Source: CAVYYW01 sp963772845 (GTDB lineage Bacteria > Bacillota > Bacilli > Bacillales > Sporolactobacillaceae). Taken from it: a stretch of DNA of 64,000 nt. The notes beneath the pieces were generated by a model. That model worked only from the letters and a program-made list of their open reading frames with translations, made no database searches and was not told the origin of the DNA. Positions 27,248 to 36,649 of the stretch are shown here, piece by piece (the stretch's first letter is position 1; the number at the start of each line of letters is the position of its first letter). The position numbers were made by a program, and so were the translations under genes. The stretch is from assembly GCA_963772845.1 (NCBI GenBank), contig CAVYYW010000021.1, forward strand, positions 1-64,000. The letters are read 5' to 3'.

Positions 27248-28535
27248 GTGGAAGAACATCACAGTCATGCATCCTTAGGGTTTGCTCAGGAAAAGGATCG
27301 TCAGGATGAACTGAAAGCTTTTCGTAATGAATTTTATATCAATGAAGAGAAAATTTATTTAGATGGAAATTCTCTTGGGCTCATGTCAAAACCCGCAGAG
27401 AAAGCCGCGCTGGACTTGCTTGATTCGTGGAAAAAACACGGAATTGACGGCTGGACAGAGGGGGAGCATCCCTGGTTTTATTTATCTGAGGATCTGGGGA
27501 ATCAGATGGCGCCTCTTATCGGTGCGGCGTCCGAAGAAGTTATTGTGACGGGATCAACTACATCAAATCTTCATCAGCTTGTTTCGACTTTTTTTACACC
27601 CAGCGGAACCCGTACAAAGATTCTGGCTGACGCGTTAACGTTTCCTTCAGATATCTATGCACTTCAAAGCCAGCTGAAGCTGAAAGGACTGGATCCAGAT
27701 AAGCATTTAATTCAAGCGGGCAGTCCCGATGATCGGATGCTTGAGGAAGACGTCATTATTGAAGCGATGACAGAGGAAGTGGCGCTTGTCGTTCTTCCCG
27801 GTGTCTTGTACCGCAGCGGACAGGTTCTTGATATGAAGAGACTGACGGCAGCTGCACATGAAAAGGGAATTATGATCGGGTTTGATCTCTGTCATTCGAT
27901 CGGAGCTGTTCCACACGAGCTGGATGCATGGGGCGTCGATTTTGCTTTTTGGTGTAATTATAAGTATTTGAACGCCGGACCTGGCGGGGTTGCTGCACTC
28001 TACGTAAACCGGAAACATTTTGGTCTGACGCCAGGATTGACGGGCTGGTTCAGTTCAGATAAGAGTAAACAGTTTGATATGTCTCATGAACTGACAAAGG
28101 CTCCTGATGCCGGAGCTTATCAGATGGGAACGCCGCATGTCCTCAGTGTGGCGCCGCTGCTTGGATCGCTTCGACTTTTTGAAGAAGCGGGCATAGAGCG
28201 TCTGCGAAAAAAATCATTGGCGCTAACAGAGTATTTCATGCAGCTTGTTAAGTCGGAGCTTGGTTCTTTCAGCTTTGTGATTGGAAATCCTCAATCTGAT
28301 GAAAAACGAGGCGGTCATATCTATCTTGAGCATCCTGAAGCCGCACGTATTTGTAAGGCATTAAAGGAAGCAGGGGTCGATTCCGGATTTCCGCTCACCT
28401 AATGGAATTCGACTTGCGCCGGTAGCCCTTTACAACACGTTTGAAGACGTGTGGAAAGCTGTACAGATCTTAAAAGATATTATGGAAAACGAAACGTATA
28501 AAAACTATGAAAACAAACGCGGGGTAGTGGCCTAG
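27248..28535 (+). pseudogene. kynU: Kynureninase, frameshifted near the C-terminus
   Basis: A PLP enzyme that splits kynurenine into anthranilate and alanine. The GTG start follows AAAAGGAGAG. The fold is well kept: YLDGNSLGLM, the phosphate loop TGSTTSNLHQL, Asp in GFDLCHSIGAVP and the PLP-binding Lys in FWCNYKYLNAGPGG. At about 28375-28382 the frame slips: the open frame ends GVDSGFPLT, while the neighbouring frame continues with SIPDFRSPNGIRLAPVALYN, which is strongly family-like, and stops at 28535. Repaired, the protein would be about 428 residues, the usual length. Because both halves are conserved, a single-base read error is as likely as a real mutation. Confidence 0.9.
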
Positions 28536-28584
28536 GAAGGAGGAAGATGATAATGACAGAAAAAAAGATGCTAATCATCAGGAA

Positions 28585-29439
28585 ATGTCGCAATGCCCGG
28601 GTTTTGACGTATCTAAAGATGTTAATGAAAAAGGGATTCATACGGATTTTAAAGACCGCATGACTTATGGGGAGTATCTGGATCTGGATAAGCTTTTATC
28701 GAGTCAAAGAAGATTATCTGGCCATCATGATGAAATGCTTTTTATTATTATCCACCAGGTCAGTGAATTGTGGATGAAGCTTATTCTTCATGAGCTGCAA
28801 TCGGCTATAGCAAGTATCCAGCATAACGAGCTGTCTCCGGCTTTTAAAATGCTGGCGAGGGTCTCCAAGATTCAGGAACAAATCATTGATGCCTGGGATG
28901 TGCTGGCAACCATGACACCTTCAGAATACATGGAGTTTCGTGATAGTCTAGGACAAGCCTCAGGCTTTCAATCCTATCAGTATCGGATGATTGAATTTGC
29001 ACTTGGCTATAAATCCACACACATATTGGCAATCTATAAGAAAGATCCGGAGCTCTATGCTTTATTAAAAGAGTCTCACGCTTCAGCAAGTGTCTATGAT
29101 GCGGCCATTCATGCCTTGGCGAGAGCTGGTTTTGCGATTAATCCGGAACTACTTGAACGTGATCTGACAAAAACGTATCAAGGTGATCCGACTGTCGCTG
29201 ACGCCTGGCTGAAGGTTTATCAAAACGTCGATAAGTACTGGGACCTTTACCAGCTTGCTGAAAAACTTGTCGACCTTGAAGATCGCCTGCAGCAGTGGCG
29301 ATTCCGGCACATGAAAACTGTTGAACGAATTATCGGATTCAAAAAAGGAACAGGCGGTTCTTCTGGAGTCAGTTATTTAAAAAAAGTTCTGGATCATCGT
29401 TTCTTCCCAGAGCTATGGGATTTACGGACAGAAATTTAA
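28585..29439 (+). CDS. kynA: Tryptophan 2,3-dioxygenase
   Basis: The heme enzyme that opens the indole ring of tryptophan to N-formylkynurenine. Family blocks: HHDEMLFIIIHQVSELWMKL with substrate- and heme-side residues, FREMIEF-like block YRMIEFALGYKS, and the C-terminal KGTGGSSGVSYLKK loop that closes over the ligand. 284 residues from the ATG at 28585. That ATG lacks a ribosome binding site; a better one (GGAAGGAGGAAG) precedes an ATG at 28553, whose frame would join this one if the run of seven A at about 28561-28567 were one base longer. So the true start is probably 28553 with a homopolymer frameshift. It ends the operon at a terminator. Confidence 0.92.
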   Translation: MSQCPGFDVSKDVNEKGIHTDFKDRMTYGEYLDLDKLLSSQRRLSGHHDEMLFIIIHQVSELWMKLILHELQSAIASIQHNELSPAFKMLARVSKIQEQIIDAWDVLATMTPSEYMEFRDSLGQASGFQSYQYRMIEFALGYKSTHILAIYKKDPELYALLKESHASASVYDAAIHALARAGFAINPELLERDLTKTYQGDPTVADAWLKVYQNVDKYWDLYQLAEKLVDLEDRLQQWRFRHMKTVERIIGFKKGTGGSSGVSYLKKVLDHRFFPELWDLRTEI

Positions 29440-29445
29440 AGCACT

Positions 29446-29476
29446 GGAGCGGACAGGTAGAGGTCTGCTCCTTTTC
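29446..29476 (+). terminator. Terminator of the tryptophan-catabolic operon
   Basis: GGAGCGGAC / GTCTGCTCC stem with one G-U pair, followed by TTTTCTTATT. Confidence 0.8.
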
Positions 29477-29541
29477 TTATTCTCCTATAATGATGGGCAT
29501 GGTACAATGAAGCATCAGCAATTCCTGGCAGGGGTGAGTTT

Positions 29542-30063
29542 TTGACGAAAAAACAGGGAATTATAGTATTGTGCGTGGCCGTTGTCTGGGTTTTATTCAT
29601 GGGGGTTATTTTTCAGCAATCAGGAACGCCCTATAAAGATCAGGATATGAAGCCTTTTTTACGAAAAGTCATCCAGCTGACGCCTGGTGATTTACCAAAT
29701 GTGTCTTTTTATTATGGTGATGAAAGCGTCACGTCTCAGAAACCTTATGATTTTATTGAGTTTCTGATTCGGAAGCTTGGTCACATTACGGAATATACGG
29801 TTTTGGCAAGCTTAACAGTCGCCGTGCTGATCCTCATGAGAATCAGAACATGGAAAGCCTGTCTGTATGGAGGGATATTCAGCCTATTCTATGCAATGAC
29901 GGATGAATGGCATCAACGGTTTATTCCAGGGCGGACGGGCCATCTGATTGATGTGTTCACGTTTGATCTTTTTGGTGTGTTATTGGGAGTATTTATGATA
30001 TGCGTTGTAAGGATGATGGTCCTTGCATTAGGTCCGGGAAAAAAGGGGTCTGACCCCAATTAA
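29542..30063 (+). CDS. VanZ-like family membrane protein
   Basis: 173 residues with an N-terminal helix (about 7-27), an extracytoplasmic loop, then three helices. The VanZ-family pattern is clear: RKLGHITEYTVLASL, then DEWHQRFIPGRTGHLIDVFTFDLFG with conserved acidic and His residues. Family members affect teicoplanin tolerance or surface polymers, but most are of unknown function. The TTG start follows GGCAGGGGTGAG. The gene has its own probable promoter after the preceding terminator. Confidence 0.88.
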   Translation: MTKKQGIIVLCVAVVWVLFMGVIFQQSGTPYKDQDMKPFLRKVIQLTPGDLPNVSFYYGDESVTSQKPYDFIEFLIRKLGHITEYTVLASLTVAVLILMRIRTWKACLYGGIFSLFYAMTDEWHQRFIPGRTGHLIDVFTFDLFGVLLGVFMICVVRMMVLALGPGKKGSDPN

Positions 30064-30082
30064 ATTTGAGAGGGTGCTGGCA

Positions 30083-30937
30083 ATGAATCAGCTTCAGGCA
30101 GGAACAGTACAAACATTAGACGTTGCAAGGGAGGTGGACTTTGGCCACTTTTTAACGAATGGAAAAGAGGAAGTGCTCCTGCATAAGAATGATAAAGCAG
30201 AAACGTTTGATCCAAATGAACCGGTGGAAGTCTTTTTGTATCAGGATCATCAGGGAAGGCTAGCCGCTTCAATGGCAATTCCAACAGTACAGCTCGGTAC
30301 ATACAGCTGGGTAGAAGTTGTCAATACGAGACGGTCTCTTGGCGCATTCGTTTCGATCGGAATCAGCAAGGATATGCTTGTCTCAAAAGATGATCTGCCG
30401 GACATGCTGACGGTATGGCCTGAAAAAGGCGATAAACTGTATTGCACGCTGGTGACAGATAAAAAAGGACGGCTTTTTGCTAAGATGGCTCCACATGAGG
30501 TCTTTGAGGATATGAAAACGGAGGCCACAGCAGAGGCGTTCAATAAAAATGTCGAAGGTTATGTTTATCAGGCGAACCGGGCAGGGTCTTTTATCTATAC
30601 AGATGAAGGATTTGCCGGCTTTTTGCACGAAAATGAACGTAAGCAAGAACCCCGGATTGGTCAGCGGATTAAGGGCCGGGTAATTGATGTAAAAGAGGAT
30701 GGCTCGGTGAATATATCATTGCTTGGAAGGAATTACGAGGTATTGGATGAAGACGCTGAGATTATTCTTGCTTACATGGATAGTCGCGAAGGAGCCATGC
30801 CTTATTCAGATAAAAGTACGCCTGAAGATATAAAAAATAAGTTCAAACTGAGCAAAGCTGCATTTAAGCGTGCACTTGGAAGGCTTATGAAAGAAGAGAA
30901 AGTGTATCAAAAGGAAGGCTGGACATACAGGAAATAA
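30083..30937 (+). CDS. cvfB: CvfB family RNA-binding protein (S1-like domains, C-terminal winged helix)
   Basis: 284 residues matching the CvfB/YitL family: tandem S1-type OB folds (about 1-210) and a C-terminal winged helix (TPEDIKNKFKLSKAAFKRALGRLMKEEKVYQ). Characteristic wording includes GHFLTNGKEEVLLHKND and RRSLGAFVSIGISKDMLVS. In S. aureus, CvfB affects expression of exoprotein genes, and the family binds RNA. The ATG at 30083 is chosen for GAGAGGGTG upstream; a GTG at 30074 would overlap that site. The stop is followed by a terminator at once. Confidence 0.92.
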   Translation: MNQLQAGTVQTLDVAREVDFGHFLTNGKEEVLLHKNDKAETFDPNEPVEVFLYQDHQGRLAASMAIPTVQLGTYSWVEVVNTRRSLGAFVSIGISKDMLVSKDDLPDMLTVWPEKGDKLYCTLVTDKKGRLFAKMAPHEVFEDMKTEATAEAFNKNVEGYVYQANRAGSFIYTDEGFAGFLHENERKQEPRIGQRIKGRVIDVKEDGSVNISLLGRNYEVLDEDAEIILAYMDSREGAMPYSDKSTPEDIKNKFKLSKAAFKRALGRLMKEEKVYQKEGWTYRK

Positions 30938-30942
30938 GGATT

Positions 30943-30974
30943 GGGCTGGGCATACATGCTTCAGCCCTTTTTTT
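30943..30974 (+). terminator. Terminator after cvfB
   Basis: GGGCTG / CAGCCC stem with seven T following. The remaining 300 bases to the next hairpin show no gene. Confidence 0.8.
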
Positions 30975-31228
30975 ATCTAAGGGGTATTCTTGAATAGTGT
31001 AGAAACAGAACAGAAAAAAATTTGCCTTGTTAAAGGTAGTGAGGAGTTAAGAGTGAGAATTTATCCGATATTCGGGGGATTTCTAAAAATAGGCACAGTA
31101 TCAGAGCGTTATTGCTGTGTTTTCATTGCCTAAGGCTCTTCCTTTCTTTTAGGGTATTTACAGTATTCGACATTATTAGGGGATTTCCTTTTTATCTATA
31201 AAAATTTTAAAAAAAACTAAAAAAGAGA

Positions 31229-31275
31229 GGATTTTGATGTCTGGACTAATAGTACTTCGTCCGTTATCAAAATCC
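31229..31275 (-). terminator. Terminator of the formate/nitrite-type transporter gene
   Basis: A perfect 10-bp inverted repeat GGATTTTGAT / ATCAAAATCC with a secondary GGAC/GTCC pairing in the loop. On the minus strand it is followed by TCTCTTTTTTAG and lies 27 bases past the stop codon. Confidence 0.75.
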
Positions 31276-31301
31276 CGTCTCATTAAGGTCTTCAAGTCAA
31301 A

Positions 31302-32189
31302 TTAATTTCCGAGTTCTCTGCGATAGGCAAAAGAGAACACTAGTGAGACCATGATGGCGCCGCCAATTATATTGCCGATGCTTGCTGGAACCAGGTTAAA
31401 CCATAATAGCTGATACCATGGATGATCATGGTTCATAAAGATTGCCAGCGAAAAGTACCCCATGTTTGCTGCACTATGCTGGAAGTTGCCTGCGACAAAC
31501 AAAATAACAGGCAGTGCGGTTCCAATGACTTTGCCGACGAGGTCTCTGGCTGCAGTGGTCAGGAAAGCTGCCATACCAATCAACCAGTTAGCAATAATCC
31601 CGGAAAGAAGGACCTGGAACCAGCCCCACACACCGTGATCCATAAATTTCATTTTATGACTGAGGAGCACGCCCAGTTCATTTGAAAAATGGGGGCTCAT
31701 CGAGTCTGACAGGAAGATAATACAGGCGACAAACAGGGCACCGATGATATTACCGAGCCAGGTTGAGACCCAAAAGCGAAGAAAACGTTTCTTTAACCAA
31801 TAGGGTCCTTGAAAAAGATAAGAGGGCAGAAGCACATTTACTTCAGTAAACAGGATGGCTCCTGAAATAAATACCATAGCATAGCCGGTTGCAAATCCGA
31901 GCCCGCTGAGCAGGAAGGTGAGTGCCTCTTGATGAATGCCAAGGATCAGAAGAATAGAAAAGACAGCCCCAAATGTCATGAATGACCCTGCCTTAAGGGA
32001 TAAAACAAATTGCGAGGGAAGGTTTGTCTCCAGGTGATCCTTTCCTTTTTCACTGAATGTTTCTATGATCTGTGAAGGAATAAAGAACTGCCGCGCCGGC
32101 TGCTCAACCTCACTCTTTTCCTCATCATTTGGAGTACCGGTGTCATCCTCCTTTTTGAGGTCGTCTTCTAATTTATTATCATCTGTCAT
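31302..32189 (-). CDS. Formate/nitrite transporter (FNT) family channel
   Basis: An inner-membrane channel for small monocarboxylate or nitrite anions. After a charged, acidic 45-residue N-terminal tail (DDNKLEDDLKKEDD), six helices follow. The FNT pattern is kept: FMTFGAVFS, FTEVNVLLPS and the second half-repeat AGNFQHSAANMGYFSLAIF, with the central gating His in the NFQHS motif. The ATG at 32189 is preceded by GGAGGAACC; upstream in-frame TTG at 32231 lacks a site. 295 residues. The cargo (formate, nitrite, lactate or hydrosulfide) cannot be told by motif. It is monocistronic. Confidence 0.88.
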   Translation of the reverse strand: MTDDNKLEDDLKKEDDTGTPNDEEKSEVEQPARQFFIPSQIIETFSEKGKDHLETNLPSQFVLSLKAGSFMTFGAVFSILLILGIHQEALTFLLSGLGFATGYAMVFISGAILFTEVNVLLPSYLFQGPYWLKKRFLRFWVSTWLGNIIGALFVACIIFLSDSMSPHFSNELGVLLSHKMKFMDHGVWGWFQVLLSGIIANWLIGMAAFLTTAARDLVGKVIGTALPVILFVAGNFQHSAANMGYFSLAIFMNHDHPWYQLLWFNLVPASIGNIIGGAIMVSLVFSFAYRRELGN

Positions 32190-32288
32190 TATGGTTCCTC
32201 CATTTTGTATAAAGTTAGTAAGTTCTAACAAAATCTACCCCTTTTTATCTTCTCTTAACCCTCTAATGATAAAAAGTGAGTTTTATTA

Positions 32289-32316
32289 TTGTCTTTGCCT
32301 AAACTTTCTGTATAAT
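32289..32316 (+). promoter_or_regulatory. Putative sigma-A promoter of glcK
   Basis: TTGTCT, a 16-base spacer and a perfect TATAAT. The leader to glcK is about 145 bases. Confidence 0.65.
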
Positions 32317-32468
32317 GAAAATAGAAGCGTTCTGATCAATCCTTCTTGAAATCTTCGCTTAATTGACGTTATGTCCTGAGGATTTGAGGGTATGTTTTTA
32401 TCAGAAGCACTTAGAGAAAAAGAGATGAGATAAGCTAAACGATTTGTTTACAAAAGGGAGGAACGCAT

Positions 32469-33449
32469 ATGTATACGATTGGCGTTGATATTGGAGGAAC
32501 ACAAATTAGAGCAGGTCTTGTTAATGAAGAAGGGAAAATTACAGGAATAAATAAAAATATGACACTTGCTCATGAAGGACAGGCTCCTGTTCTTGAGCGG
32601 GTTATGAATACGATTGATGAGTTGCTTAAAAGCAACGGCGTAAAGCTTTCTAACGTAAAAGGAATGGGAATTTGCGTACCGGGACCTCTTAATCCGAAGA
32701 CAGGGACCATCATTTCGTCGCCTAACCTTCCTGGATTTGAGAACGTTCCGTTAAGAGATATTATCGGCGGGAAGTACGATTTCCCAGTCTTTCTAGCAAA
32801 TGACGGAAATGCGGCAGCTTTAGGCGAATTCATTTACGGAAATGGCAAGAACGTTGACAACCTGATTTATATGACAATCAGCACTGGTATAGGCGGAGGC
32901 GTAGTTTCAGATGGCAATCTGCTGCAGGGATTTGAAGGAAACGCAGCTGAAGTCGGTCATATGACCGTTAATCCTGATGGTCCGAAGTGCGGCTGCGGTA
33001 ATCACGGCTGTGTTGAAGCTTATGCCTCAGGAACAGGAATGGTCAATCGAATGACGTCTCTATTAAAAGAGACAGAAAAGCCTTCTAAACTTAGAGAGGT
33101 AAGCAATGAGCTGAAGTCGGTTGATTATGTGAATAACTTGACCTCCAAGCATATTATTGAAGCAGCACAGGAGGGCGATGAGCTTGCAAAAACGATTGTA
33201 GCCGATGCAAGCTACTATCTTGGAATCGCCATTGGAAATCTTGTGAACATGTTTAATCCGGAGATGGTTGTTTTTGGTGGCGGTGTCAGCCAGGCAGGAG
33301 ATGCGTTGCTGAAACCTGCGATTGAAGAGGGGAAAAAGCGTGCGATGAAGGGAATGACGGATCACGTTGTATTTACAGAGACTTCGCATGGCGATGACAT
33401 CGGCGTGCTGGGAGCAGCAGCGCTGGTCGACCATTTCTTAAAAGATTGA
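32469..33449 (+). CDS. glcK: Glucokinase, ROK family
   Basis: Phosphorylates glucose to glucose-6-phosphate with ATP in the cytosol, serving the glucose released by the glucosidases and amylase in this window. In 326 residues: ATP loop DIGGTQIRAGLV (8-19), catalytic Asp in FLANDGNAAALGE, the ROK zinc site CGCGNHGC with the upstream His of EVGHMTVNP, and a C-terminal phosphate-binding GGGVSQAG. The ATG follows AAAAGGGAGGAAC. It stands alone between its promoter and terminator. Confidence 0.95.
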   Translation: MYTIGVDIGGTQIRAGLVNEEGKITGINKNMTLAHEGQAPVLERVMNTIDELLKSNGVKLSNVKGMGICVPGPLNPKTGTIISSPNLPGFENVPLRDIIGGKYDFPVFLANDGNAAALGEFIYGNGKNVDNLIYMTISTGIGGGVVSDGNLLQGFEGNAAEVGHMTVNPDGPKCGCGNHGCVEAYASGTGMVNRMTSLLKETEKPSKLREVSNELKSVDYVNNLTSKHIIEAAQEGDELAKTIVADASYYLGIAIGNLVNMFNPEMVVFGGGVSQAGDALLKPAIEEGKKRAMKGMTDHVVFTETSHGDDIGVLGAAALVDHFLKD

Positions 33450-33467
33450 GAAAAAACAGCAGTAAAA

Positions 33468-33497
33468 AACGGCTTCCATTGAGGAAGCCGTTTTATT
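33468..33497 (+). terminator. Terminator of glcK
   Basis: AACGGCTTCC / GGAAGCCGTT, a perfect 10-bp stem, then TTATTAT. Confidence 0.9.
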
Positions 33498-33615
33498 ATG
33501 TCAACAAACTCACGACCACATGATCATTATGAAAATAAAATAGCTTATATCAAGAAAAAATCCTGACGGTTGAGGTCGTCAGAATTTGGCTACAGTGATC
33601 GCAGCAGAAAAAATA

Positions 33616-33843
33616 TTATTTTGAAAGACCAGCACTTTTAAAGTCAGCCTGATTGGTATAAGGAATATAGCTGAAGATGTGTTGTGAGCCAAATTCTAAA
33701 GCTTCTAAGATATGTTCCTCAGATAAACCGGAATGCTCAGATACCTGAACCATCTTTGGTGAATAGGACTGCTTTTCTTTAAGAATTTTTAATGAGCCCT
33801 TTACTTTTTCGAGTGCCATAACATATTTCCGATCGGTAACCAT
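33616..33843 (-). CDS. Small protein resembling sigma-70 region 3 (about 75 residues)
   Basis: The sequence LKEKQSYSPKMVQVSEHSGLSEEHILEALEFGSQHIFSY follows the layout of sigma-factor region 3 (SPxxxEIAExLGVSEEEVLEALEFG) as found in SigB/SigF-type factors, but regions 2 and 4 are absent. The gene has a good AAAAGGAGTG site before its ATG, so expression is plausible. It could be a stand-alone HTH regulator, an anti-sigma decoy, or a leftover of a sigma gene; no sigma relics are seen beside it. Confidence 0.6.
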   Translation of the reverse strand: MVTDRKYVMALEKVKGSLKILKEKQSYSPKMVQVSEHSGLSEEHILEALEFGSQHIFSYIPYTNQADFKSAGLSK

Positions 33844-34005
33844 GCGACATCACACTCCTTTTAAGAAGTATAGCAGATTTTAGAGAGAATTTATATAACA
33901 AAGTAATCTTTTGTCGAATAATTCTGACTAATTAACCCCACTCATACTTTCGGTAATTTGGTTAGTATAGACTTATAGTCAGTTAAAGTCAAACAATCCC
34001 GTTCA

Positions 34006-34251
34006 CTATAAATGTGATCTTATGGATCGGCGTGAATTGTAAGCGTTATCTGTTCCCAATTCCTTATTGATGAGAGACTCCATTTCTTCCAAATGCCGGC
34101 GCTCCACCAGCGGATCTTCTTCAGACCACCTGACCGAATAGACAAAATAGAAACCGTTAATGATTCTAAAAAACACCGTTGAAGCCGGGCAATGGTCGAA
34201 GACAGCCTTTATACCATAACGTTTGCGATATCCCCAACTCAGGATTTCCAT
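34006..34251 (-). CDS. Small conserved-looking protein of unknown function (81 residues)
   Basis: I do not recognise it. The ATG has a very good AAAGGTGAGG site four bases upstream, which supports translation. The sequence has a compact, globular N-terminal half (MEILSWGYRKRYGIKAVFDH, STVFFRIINGFYFVYSVRW) and an acidic/basic helical tail (EEDPLVERRHLEEMESLINKE). No membrane helix or signal peptide is clear. It is isolated from its neighbours. Confidence 0.5.
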   Translation of the reverse strand: MEILSWGYRKRYGIKAVFDHCPASTVFFRIINGFYFVYSVRWSEEDPLVERRHLEEMESLINKELGTDNAYNSRRSIRSHL

Positions 34252-34384
34252 ATATCCTCACCTTTATGGTGAAAAGGCGTTAACTCAACCTTTCCATGAT
34301 AATGCTAGTTTAGCAGGTTCTTCTTAAAAAGAACAGAAAAGACGCTCGTATGTTCGCAATTTTATTGTAATAGTTTCATGTAAA

Positions 34385-35110
34385 TAAAACGTGTGGTACA
34401 GAGTGCACCTCGTTATGATTTAATCTGCGCAAAAGCCGACTTAGGGAATACTTGATGAAAAGATCCAAGTTGGAAACGTAGCAACTGATAAAGTCATCCG
34501 ATGAGCTGGACTTCCAGAAGTGGAACAATAAATCCCCACCGAAACGTGGCAGTAAATTATCGGCACTAGGCTAATAGCTTTCAACGGGAACGGTCCCACA
34601 ACTTTGGCGTAGTTTCTTGGTGCGCCTGTGAGGTCTTCAGCTCTTGCTTTTCTCACTATAAATTTGAACAAAGCAATAATAAATGATTTCATATAAGTAA
34701 AACGTTGCGGCAGAGCGCACCGCTCATTTTAGATTTATTAATCCTGCTGCAAAAGTCCGACTGGATTATTGATGATAAAAGGAAAATTAGGGAAGTGGCC
34801 AGTAAATCATCGAAAGTGGCAGGCAAACAATCGGAACTGGCAGGCAAATTACCAGAAGTGGCAGGCAAACTATCGGGAGTGGCAGCAAACTATGAGAAGT
34901 GGACAATAGCCTTCAAATGGGAACGGTCCCACGACTTCTTGAAAAGTACGTTCAAGATCAATTCGGAAGCTGATTTCAGATGGATCAACTAAAAATCAGC
35001 TGACATTCATGAAAAATCCTAAAAAATAATGATTTTTCATATCCTTAATTTGAATTTTAATATAAGTTGAAACAAGTTCGGCAAAGCGCACCGCTCATTA
35101 TCGTAATAAG
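34385..35110 (+). repeat. Dispersed repeat family B, copy 1 (one degenerate and one full unit)
   Basis: The full unit (about 34780-35110) starts with four to five tandem 21-bp repeats of AAGTGGCAGGCAAACTATCGG type, then GGGAACGGTCCC, an AATCAGCT arm, a GAAAAAT/ATTTTTC hairpin and finally GGCAAAGCGCACCGCTCATT. A degenerate partner precedes it from 34385 (GTACAGAGTGCACC) and includes a worn family A-like piece (TAATAGCTTTCAACGGGAAC). An open frame at 34705-34992 reads VAGKxxE heptads from the 21-bp units, but other copies are not in frame, so I do not call it a gene. Confidence 0.7.
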
Positions 35111-35124
35111 GAATTCTCCATAAA

Positions 35125-35158
35125 AAACAGCCTGTCGATAATGGTCGACAGGCTGTTT
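35125..35158. terminator. Terminator of ampS
   Basis: A perfect 14-bp stem AAACAGCCTGTCGA / TCGACAGGCTGTTT with a six-base loop, 16 bases past the ampS stop. A and T runs flank it, so it may work in both directions. Confidence 0.9.
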
Positions 35159-35173
35159 CGTTATGAGATTGAA

Positions 35174-36406
35174 TTAAAATGCCCAATTCCCGTCTTTAAA
35201 GATGGAAACCGTTTCGCCATTCTGCGTTTCCCCATCAATACTCAGGTCAGCAGAACCGATCATGAAGTCAACATGAGTCAGGCTGGTGTTTGCCCCGCGC
35301 TCGTTAAGTTCATCTTTAGATAAAGAAGCGCCATTTTCAATATTAAACGGATAGGCAGCCCCAATAGCCAGGTGGCAGGAAGCATTCTCGTCAAAAAGTG
35401 TGTTGAAGAAAATAAGTCCTGTGTCTGAAATCGGGGATTGATGAGGCACAAGAGCCACTTCACCGAGACGGTGCGAGCCTTCATCTGTCTCAATAAGGTT
35501 TTTCAATGTTTCATAACCTTTATCAGCTTTGTAGTCTACAATCCGTCCTTTTTCAAAGGTAAAGGAGAAGTTTTCGATCAGGTTGCCGCCATAGCTTAAA
35601 GGCTTCGTGCTGGTGACTGTACCGTCAACGCCATCTTTATCAGGCATGCAGAAGACTTCTTCGGTTGGCATGTTGGGAACGAATTTATGCCCTTCTCCGT
35701 TGGTCATCGTTCCGCCAACCCAGATATGCTTATTAACCAGTTTAATCGTGAGGTCGGTTACGCTTGATTTATAATGCAGCTGCTTTAAATTCATTTCATT
35801 CAATTTCGTTAATTTTTCGGTTAAGGTTCCGATATGAGCATCCCAAGCTTCAACGGGATCGTCAGCATCGATGCGGGAAATTTTAAATATCTGTTCCCAA
35901 AGCGCTTCAACAGCATCATCGTTCTTAAGTTCTGAAAAGATTTTTTCAGCCCATTCTTTTGTTGGGGTGGCGACAATCGTCCAGCTGACGAGCGCTGCCT
36001 GACGATAATGATTAAACGTCTCAAGGGTGGCGGAAGCGACTTTATTTGCTTTCGAGATACGCTTAGGATCCACGCCTTCCAGCAAATCAGGATTAGAAGC
36101 CATTATATATAAGAAGGCCGCGTTTTCCTTTGCTAGTTTCTCGAGGCCTTTTGCCTTCCATTCTGGGTATTCTTCAAAAGCTTCGTCAGGTGCTTGATCA
36201 AAGCGGATTTTAGTAGATTCATCGTCATGCCAGTCGATAATAACATCTTTTGCTCCGGCAGCGTATGCCGTTTTTGCGACTTCACGAACGTAGTCAGCAG
36301 CAATAATAGGGGCGTTAACCACAAGTTTTTGACCTTTTTGAAGGTTTATCCCTTTCTTAACTGCAACCTCGGCGTATTTTGAAAGCATATCTTGAAAATT
36401 AGACAT
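35174..36406 (-). CDS. ampS: M29 family aminopeptidase (AmpS-like)
   Basis: A cytosolic metallo-aminopeptidase of 410 residues that trims N-terminal residues from peptides. The N-terminal domain opens MSNFQDMLSKYAEVAVKKGINLQKGQ. The metal site of the family is present: Glu in TEEVFCMPDKDGVDG, Glu in RLGEVALVP, His in ASCHLAIGAAY, Tyr nearby and the HxD of SLTHVDFMIGS. The start is an ATG preceded by GAAGGGGTAGATGTGG. It is a single gene. Confidence 0.95.
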   Translation of the reverse strand: MSNFQDMLSKYAEVAVKKGINLQKGQKLVVNAPIIAADYVREVAKTAYAAGAKDVIIDWHDDESTKIRFDQAPDEAFEEYPEWKAKGLEKLAKENAAFLYIMASNPDLLEGVDPKRISKANKVASATLETFNHYRQAALVSWTIVATPTKEWAEKIFSELKNDDAVEALWEQIFKISRIDADDPVEAWDAHIGTLTEKLTKLNEMNLKQLHYKSSVTDLTIKLVNKHIWVGGTMTNGEGHKFVPNMPTEEVFCMPDKDGVDGTVTSTKPLSYGGNLIENFSFTFEKGRIVDYKADKGYETLKNLIETDEGSHRLGEVALVPHQSPISDTGLIFFNTLFDENASCHLAIGAAYPFNIENGASLSKDELNERGANTSLTHVDFMIGSADLSIDGETQNGETVSIFKDGNWAF

Positions 36407-36649
36407 TCCACATCTACCCCTTCCAATATCGTGATTCTTCTGTTAATTGCCACTACTCATTTTATCATACTCTCTTTCATTTGGCGTCCGTCCCGCTAAA
36501 AATATTTTTGACGGTCAATAAATATGAATTAGGTCTTATCTTTTTCCATTCACATAAAATGTAGAAGGGGTCAGGACAGGCTTAAGATCTGTCTTTATTA
36601 AATGATTGAACAATTTTAAGAAATGTTAAAAGGAAGGTTGCGGTATTTT

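Noticed and set aside
34705..34992. A 95-codon ORF with VAGKxxE heptads as a repeat protein
   Set aside because: It reads the 21-bp units of repeat family B. The other copies are read in other frames or are broken, so there is no sign of selection on a protein. It also has no ribosome binding site.
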